The notes under the pieces were generated by a model, which was given only the letters and a program-made list of their open reading frames with translations, was not told the origin of the DNA and did not search any database. A program made the translations under genes and the position numbers. This document shows, one piece after another, positions 7,256-9,548 of a DNA stretch of 9,548 nt (the first letter of the stretch is position 1; each line of letters opens with the position of its first letter). Source of the stretch: Pseudomonadota bacterium (lineage in GTDB: Bacteria; Pseudomonadota; Gammaproteobacteria; Burkholderiales; Burkholderiaceae). The stretch lies in NCBI GenBank assembly GCA_023441105.1, contig JAEZQX010000234.1:1-9548 (forward strand), read 5' to 3'.

Positions 7256-7522
7256 CTAGAGTGAAATGGTGCGCGTGCTCGGTTCGGCCACCAGCCGTTC
7301 CAGATCCGTCTGCAGGACCTTCGCGACGCGACGCATCAGGAGGACCGAGATGTTGCCCTCACCGGCCTCGAGCTGGGCGAGGTAGCGCTCCGACAGGCCG
7401 GAATATTCGGCCAGCTGCCTGCGGGTCAGGCCGGCAACCTGACGGGCATGCCTGACGCGACGCCCGAGTTCGACGAGGAAGGCGGCTTCCTCGTCCGGCT
7501 TGCCTGGAAGCTGTATCGACAT
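7256..7522 (-). CDS. Short XRE-type HTH regulator, BoxR/BzdR-like DNA-binding domain only
   Basis: An 88-residue protein made almost entirely of one helix-turn-helix domain. Helix 1 is FLVELGRRVRHARQVAG (15-31), helix 2 TRRQLAEYSG (33-42) and the recognition helix with its flank SERYLAQLEAGEGNIS (44-59); RRVAKVLQ follows. The ERYLAQLE-GNIS-LL-RRVA pattern is what is seen at the N-terminus of BoxR and BzdR, repressors of benzoate degradation that sense benzoyl-CoA. Those proteins are about 300 residues long, with a shikimate-kinase-like C-terminal sensor. Here the frame ends at a TAG 27 residues after the GNIS motif, and only 50 bp separate it from the ligase gene, so no sensor remnant is present. 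The ATG at 7522 is chosen; the frame is open to a TTG at 7549, but that reaches into the promoter region. It may repress its own operon and the divergent hydrolase, with sensing done by another protein or not at all. Confidence 0.85.
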   Translation of the reverse strand: MSIQLPGKPDEEAAFLVELGRRVRHARQVAGLTRRQLAEYSGLSERYLAQLEAGEGNISVLLMRRVAKVLQTDLERLVAEPSTRTISL

Positions 7523-7601
7523 GCACCATACCGGTTTGATTCCGGGCAATATAACGCAACCGCCCGTGACTTTAGAAGTGTCGCCACGATTGAATTCCTC
7601 C
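7523..7601. promoter_or_regulatory. Divergent control region between regulator and hydrolase
   Basis: An AT-richer island in otherwise GC-rich DNA, between the divergent starts. For the minus strand, TATATT (7553-7548) lies 17 bases from TCTAAA (7576-7571). This gives a plausible sigma-70-like promoter with a leader of about 20 bases before the regulator ATG. The -10 fits well and the -35 poorly. For the plus strand TATAAC (7550-7555) is a possible -10 without a convincing -35. A single TGCA, the core of BzdR/BoxR operators, occurs at 7522-7525, but no second copy is seen. Confidence 0.45.
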
Positions 7602-8426
7602 TTGTCGAAGGCGCGGCCGATCGACGGTCGCGTGCCCGAGGTGCGGCGTGAAGTGGTGGTGGCGGGACGCCGGCTCGAGACCTGCCGCTTCGGGCCGAGA
7701 ACGGGCCCGCTGCGCGTCGTGCTGCTCCATGAGGGACTGGGTTCGGTCGCCTTGTGGCGAGACTTCCCCGCGCGCCTCGCGGCACAGCTCGACGAGCCGG
7801 TGCTGGCCTATTCGCGCGCCGGCTACGGCCAGTCGCCGCTTCCCGACGGGCCGCGGGATCCGCGCTTCATGCACCAGGAGGCGCAGGTGGTGCTGCCCGC
7901 CCTGCTGCAGGCGTTCGACATCGCACAACCGATCCTCATCGGCCACAGCGATGGCGCCTCCATCGCCTTGATCCACGCCGGCAGCCTGCCGGCCGTCCTG
8001 CCGGCAAGCGCCGCGCGCGCGGCCGGCGTCGCGGTGCTGGCGCCACACCTGTTCGTGGAACCGGTGACCGTTGCCGAAATCGCGCGGGTGCGCGACGGTT
8101 TCGAGGCGAGCGGCCTCGGACCGCGGCTGGCGCGCTATCACCACGACCCGGCAAGAACCTTTCACAGTTGGGCCGACGCGTGGTTGTCGGAGGACTTCCG
8201 GCAATGGAACATCGAGCCCGAGGCGGCGGCCGTCGCTTGCCCGCTTCTGGCCATCCAGGGCGAGGACGACCAGTACGGCACCGCCCTGCAGATCGAGCGA
8301 CTCGTGCAGCTCAACCCGCGGGCGAAGGCGCTGATGCTGCCGGATTGCCGCCACAGCCCGCATGCGGAACAGCCTGCGGTGGTGCTCGCCGCGCTCACCG
8401 GATTCGTCGCCGGCCTGGGCCGCTGA
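7602..8426 (+). CDS. Alpha/beta hydrolase of benzoate (box-type) gene clusters
   Basis: A single-domain alpha/beta hydrolase of about 264-275 residues. An oxyanion-type LLHEGLGS motif is followed by the nucleophile elbow GHSDGAS with serine codon 7947-7949, the acid in GEDDQYG (aspartate codon 8268-8270) and the histidine in CRHSPHAEQP (codon 8352-8354). The catalytic triad is therefore complete. HEGLGSVALWRDFP and YSRAGYGQSPLP are typical of hydrolases I associate with benzoyl-CoA loci, where a lactone, enol-lactone or thioester substrate has been proposed; the reaction is unproven. No signal peptide is seen, so it is cytoplasmic. The start is uncertain. The frame is open from 7500, but codons before about 7600 lack the G/C third positions seen afterwards. 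TTG 7602 is used here, while GTG 7566, GTG 7578 and GTG 7632 are alternatives, none with a good ribosome site. It is divergent from the regulator and probably co-controlled with it. Confidence 0.85.
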   Translation: MSKARPIDGRVPEVRREVVVAGRRLETCRFGPRTGPLRVVLLHEGLGSVALWRDFPARLAAQLDEPVLAYSRAGYGQSPLPDGPRDPRFMHQEAQVVLPALLQAFDIAQPILIGHSDGASIALIHAGSLPAVLPASAARAAGVAVLAPHLFVEPVTVAEIARVRDGFEASGLGPRLARYHHDPARTFHSWADAWLSEDFRQWNIEPEAAAVACPLLAIQGEDDQYGTALQIERLVQLNPRAKALMLPDCRHSPHAEQPAVVLAALTGFVAGLGR

Positions 8427-8437
8427 CCGTCGGCCGA

Positions 8438-8477
8438 GCCCGTCTCCAGGCCGTTTCACGACCGTTTCGAGGCGGGC
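8438..8477 (+). repeat. Inverted repeat with nested direct repeats after the hydrolase gene
   Basis: GCCCGTCTC (8438-8446) and GAGGCGGGC (8469-8477) form a 9-base stem with one G-U pair and a 22-base loop. Inside the loop CCGTTTC occurs at 8451-8457 and again at 8462-8468, spaced 11 bases, about one DNA turn. It could be a weak terminator of the hydrolase transcript (no T-run follows directly) or an operator for the next gene. Confidence 0.3.
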
Positions 8478-8588
8478 GGCTGGGGCGTCGCGCAAGCGGC
8501 GGCGGGATGGGGTAAATCCCGGTGACCCGGCCAGGCCGACGCCATTTTTTCCGGATTACACTCTCGCGGGACAAGCCCGGACACGCAC
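8478..8588 (+). promoter_or_regulatory. Possible promoter/leader of the ABC binding-protein gene
   Basis: A non-coding stretch with a T-run at 8545-8550 and TACACT at 8557-8562, which matches a -10 at four of six positions and lies about 39 bases before the start codon. No clear -35 hexamer is found at the usual distance, so the assignment is tentative. No conserved riboswitch or stable hairpin next to the T-run was recognised. Confidence 0.25.
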
Positions 8589-8594
8589 GAGGAG
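8589..8594 (+). promoter_or_regulatory. Shine-Dalgarno site of the ABC binding-protein gene
   Basis: GAGGAG six bases before the ATG at 8601. It favours this ATG over the in-frame ATG at 8595, which would sit directly against the site. Confidence 0.7.
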
Positions 8595-8600
8595 ATGGAG

Positions 8601-9548
8601 ATGGCGAAGCAGCGCACACGATCGACGAGACGGATGTTCCTGGCCGGGGCCGTAGCCGCCTCGCTTGCCGGCGCGACAGCTCCCGCCCTGGCGCAGGCGC
8701 CGCTCAAGATCGGCTTCATGGCGGAGTTGAGCGGGCCGCAGGGCGCGCTCGGACAGGACCAGTACGACGCGCTGATGATGGTGGTGGAGCGCAACGGCGG
8801 CAAGCTCGGCGGCGTGCCGGTCACCATCCTCAAGGAAGACAGCCAGCTCAAGCCCGAGCTCGCCGTGCAGCTCGCCGACAAGCTGATCGAGCGCGAGCAG
8901 GTGCCCATCATCACCGGCATCACCTTCTCCAACATCATGATGGCGGTCAACAAGAAGGTCACCAGCGCCGGCGTGTTCCTGATCGGCAGCAACGCCGGGC
9001 CGTCGCCGGTGGCCGGGGCGCAATGCTCGCCCAACTACTTCTCCGTTTCCTGGCAGAACGACCAGCAATCGGAGGTCGTCGGAAAATATGCCACCGACAA
9101 GAAATACCAGAAGGTGGTGACCATCGCCCCCAACTACCAGGCGGGCAAGGACTTCGTCTCCGGCTTCAAGCGCTACTACGACAAGGCGCCGGTCAACGAG
9201 CTGTGGCCGGCCCTCAGCACCCAGGACTTTTCCGCCGAGATCGCGCAGATCGCCGCCGCGCAGCCGGACGCGATCTTCACCTTCCTGCCCGGCGGGCTGG
9301 GCATCAACTTCGTGAAGCAATGGGCGCAGTCGGGGCTCAAGGACAAGGTGGCCCTGCTGTCCGCCTCCACCGCCGACGGCATCGGCCTGCCGGCCATGGG
9401 CGACGCGGCCACCGGCGTGATCGCCGGCGGCCACTGGGCACCGGATTTCAAGAACGAGGCCAACCAGCAGTTCGTGAAGGACTTCGAGGCGAAGTTCAAG
9501 CGCATCCCGTCGCAGTACGCGGCCCAGTCCTACGATGCCGCCCTGCTG
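8601..9548 (+). CDS. ABC transporter substrate-binding protein, aromatic/branched-chain acid type (3' end outside window)
   Basis: The first 316 codons of a periplasmic binding protein; the frame is open to the right edge and the C-terminus is missing. A twin-arginine signal is clear: STRRMFL at residues 8-14, a hydrophobic stretch, then APALAQA with likely cleavage after A31 or A33. The mature part starts LKIGFMAELSGPQGALGQD, the usual opening of the Peripla_BP_6 (LivJ-like) fold. It continues through FLIGSNAGPSPVAG, QNDQQSEVVGKYA, APNYQAGKDFVSGF and IPSQYAAQSYDAALL, which fit the subgroup found with aromatic acid degradation genes. Full members have about 390 residues, so roughly 70 remain outside. 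Benzoate or a related aromatic acid is the likely ligand by context; branched-chain amino acids are the alternative. Matching permease and ATPase genes are expected beyond the edge. It lies 174 bp after the hydrolase on the same strand. Confidence 0.92.
   Translation, partial: MAKQRTRSTRRMFLAGAVAASLAGATAPALAQAPLKIGFMAELSGPQGALGQDQYDALMMVVERNGGKLGGVPVTILKEDSQLKPELAVQLADKLIEREQVPIITGITFSNIMMAVNKKVTSAGVFLIGSNAGPSPVAGAQCSPNYFSVSWQNDQQSEVVGKYATDKKYQKVVTIAPNYQAGKDFVSGFKRYYDKAPVNELWPALSTQDFSAEIAQIAAAQPDAIFTFLPGGLGINFVKQWAQSGLKDKVALLSASTADGIGLPAMGDAATGVIAGGHWAPDFKNEANQQFVKDFEAKFKRIPSQYAAQSYDAALL

Noticed and set aside
5709..7259. Plus-strand open frame of 516 codons opposite benzoate-CoA ligase
   Set aside because: It mirrors the ligase gene codon by codon and has no recognisable motif; the ligase motifs on the minus strand are decisive.
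7572..8495. Minus-strand open frame of 307 codons opposite the hydrolase
   Set aside because: The plus-strand hydrolase has a full catalytic triad; the antisense product is Arg/His-rich with no domain.
8531..8550. Intrinsic terminator before the T-run at 8545-8550
   Set aside because: No stem with an acceptable loop lies directly before the T-run; the GGCC-A-GGCC palindrome would leave a one-base loop.
8456..9434. Minus-strand open frames opposite the ABC binding protein
   Set aside because: The plus strand encodes a clear signal peptide and binding-protein fold open to the window edge; the antisense frames are shadows.

Overview
The window is uniformly GC-rich. Every recognisable gene has homologues typical of a Gram-negative proteobacterium. 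The benzoate-CoA ligase, the BoxR/BzdR-like regulator and the aromatic-acid-type ABC binding protein together suggest a soil or water betaproteobacterium (Burkholderiales/Rhodocyclales-like) or a related alphaproteobacterium. This is an inference from gene content, because no rRNA or other taxonomic marker is present. Coding density is high: nine protein genes, all intact inside the window except the last, which runs off the right edge. No tRNA, rRNA, CRISPR array, transposase or phage gene was seen.

Layout, left part (11-4667, minus strand, read right to left): a complete BMP-family ABC importer. In transcription order it is a periplasmic BMP-family binding protein (4667-3642), a double-domain ATPase (3635-2055) and two permeases (2058-1000 and 955-11). 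The genes are packed with a 6-bp gap, a 4-bp ATGA overlap and a 44-bp gap, so they look like one operon. The family suggests uptake of nucleosides or a related small polar compound. The operon may continue past the left edge.

Middle (4768-7522, minus strand): a short HTH regulator with the DNA-binding domain of BoxR/BzdR but no sensor domain (7522-7256), then benzoate-CoA ligase (7205-5595), then a class III-type polyphosphate kinase 2 (5580-4768). The ligase and kinase are separated by only 14 bp. The ligase turns benzoate, CoA and ATP into benzoyl-CoA, AMP and PPi. A class III PPK2 can rebuild ADP and ATP from AMP with polyphosphate, so the pair looks like an activation step with its own AMP recycling.

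Right part (about 7602-9548, plus strand): an alpha/beta hydrolase divergent from the regulator, then the start of an ABC binding protein of the branched-chain amino acid/aromatic acid type with a twin-arginine signal. Its permeases and ATPases are expected just beyond the right edge. An AT-rich divergent control region lies between the regulator and the hydrolase (about 7523-7601).

Taken together, the right two thirds look like one flank of an aerobic benzoyl-CoA (box-type) catabolic locus: uptake, activation, regulation and an accessory hydrolase. The ring-attacking box genes themselves are not in this window. The most unusual points are the ligase-PPK2 pairing and the regulator reduced to its DNA-binding domain.
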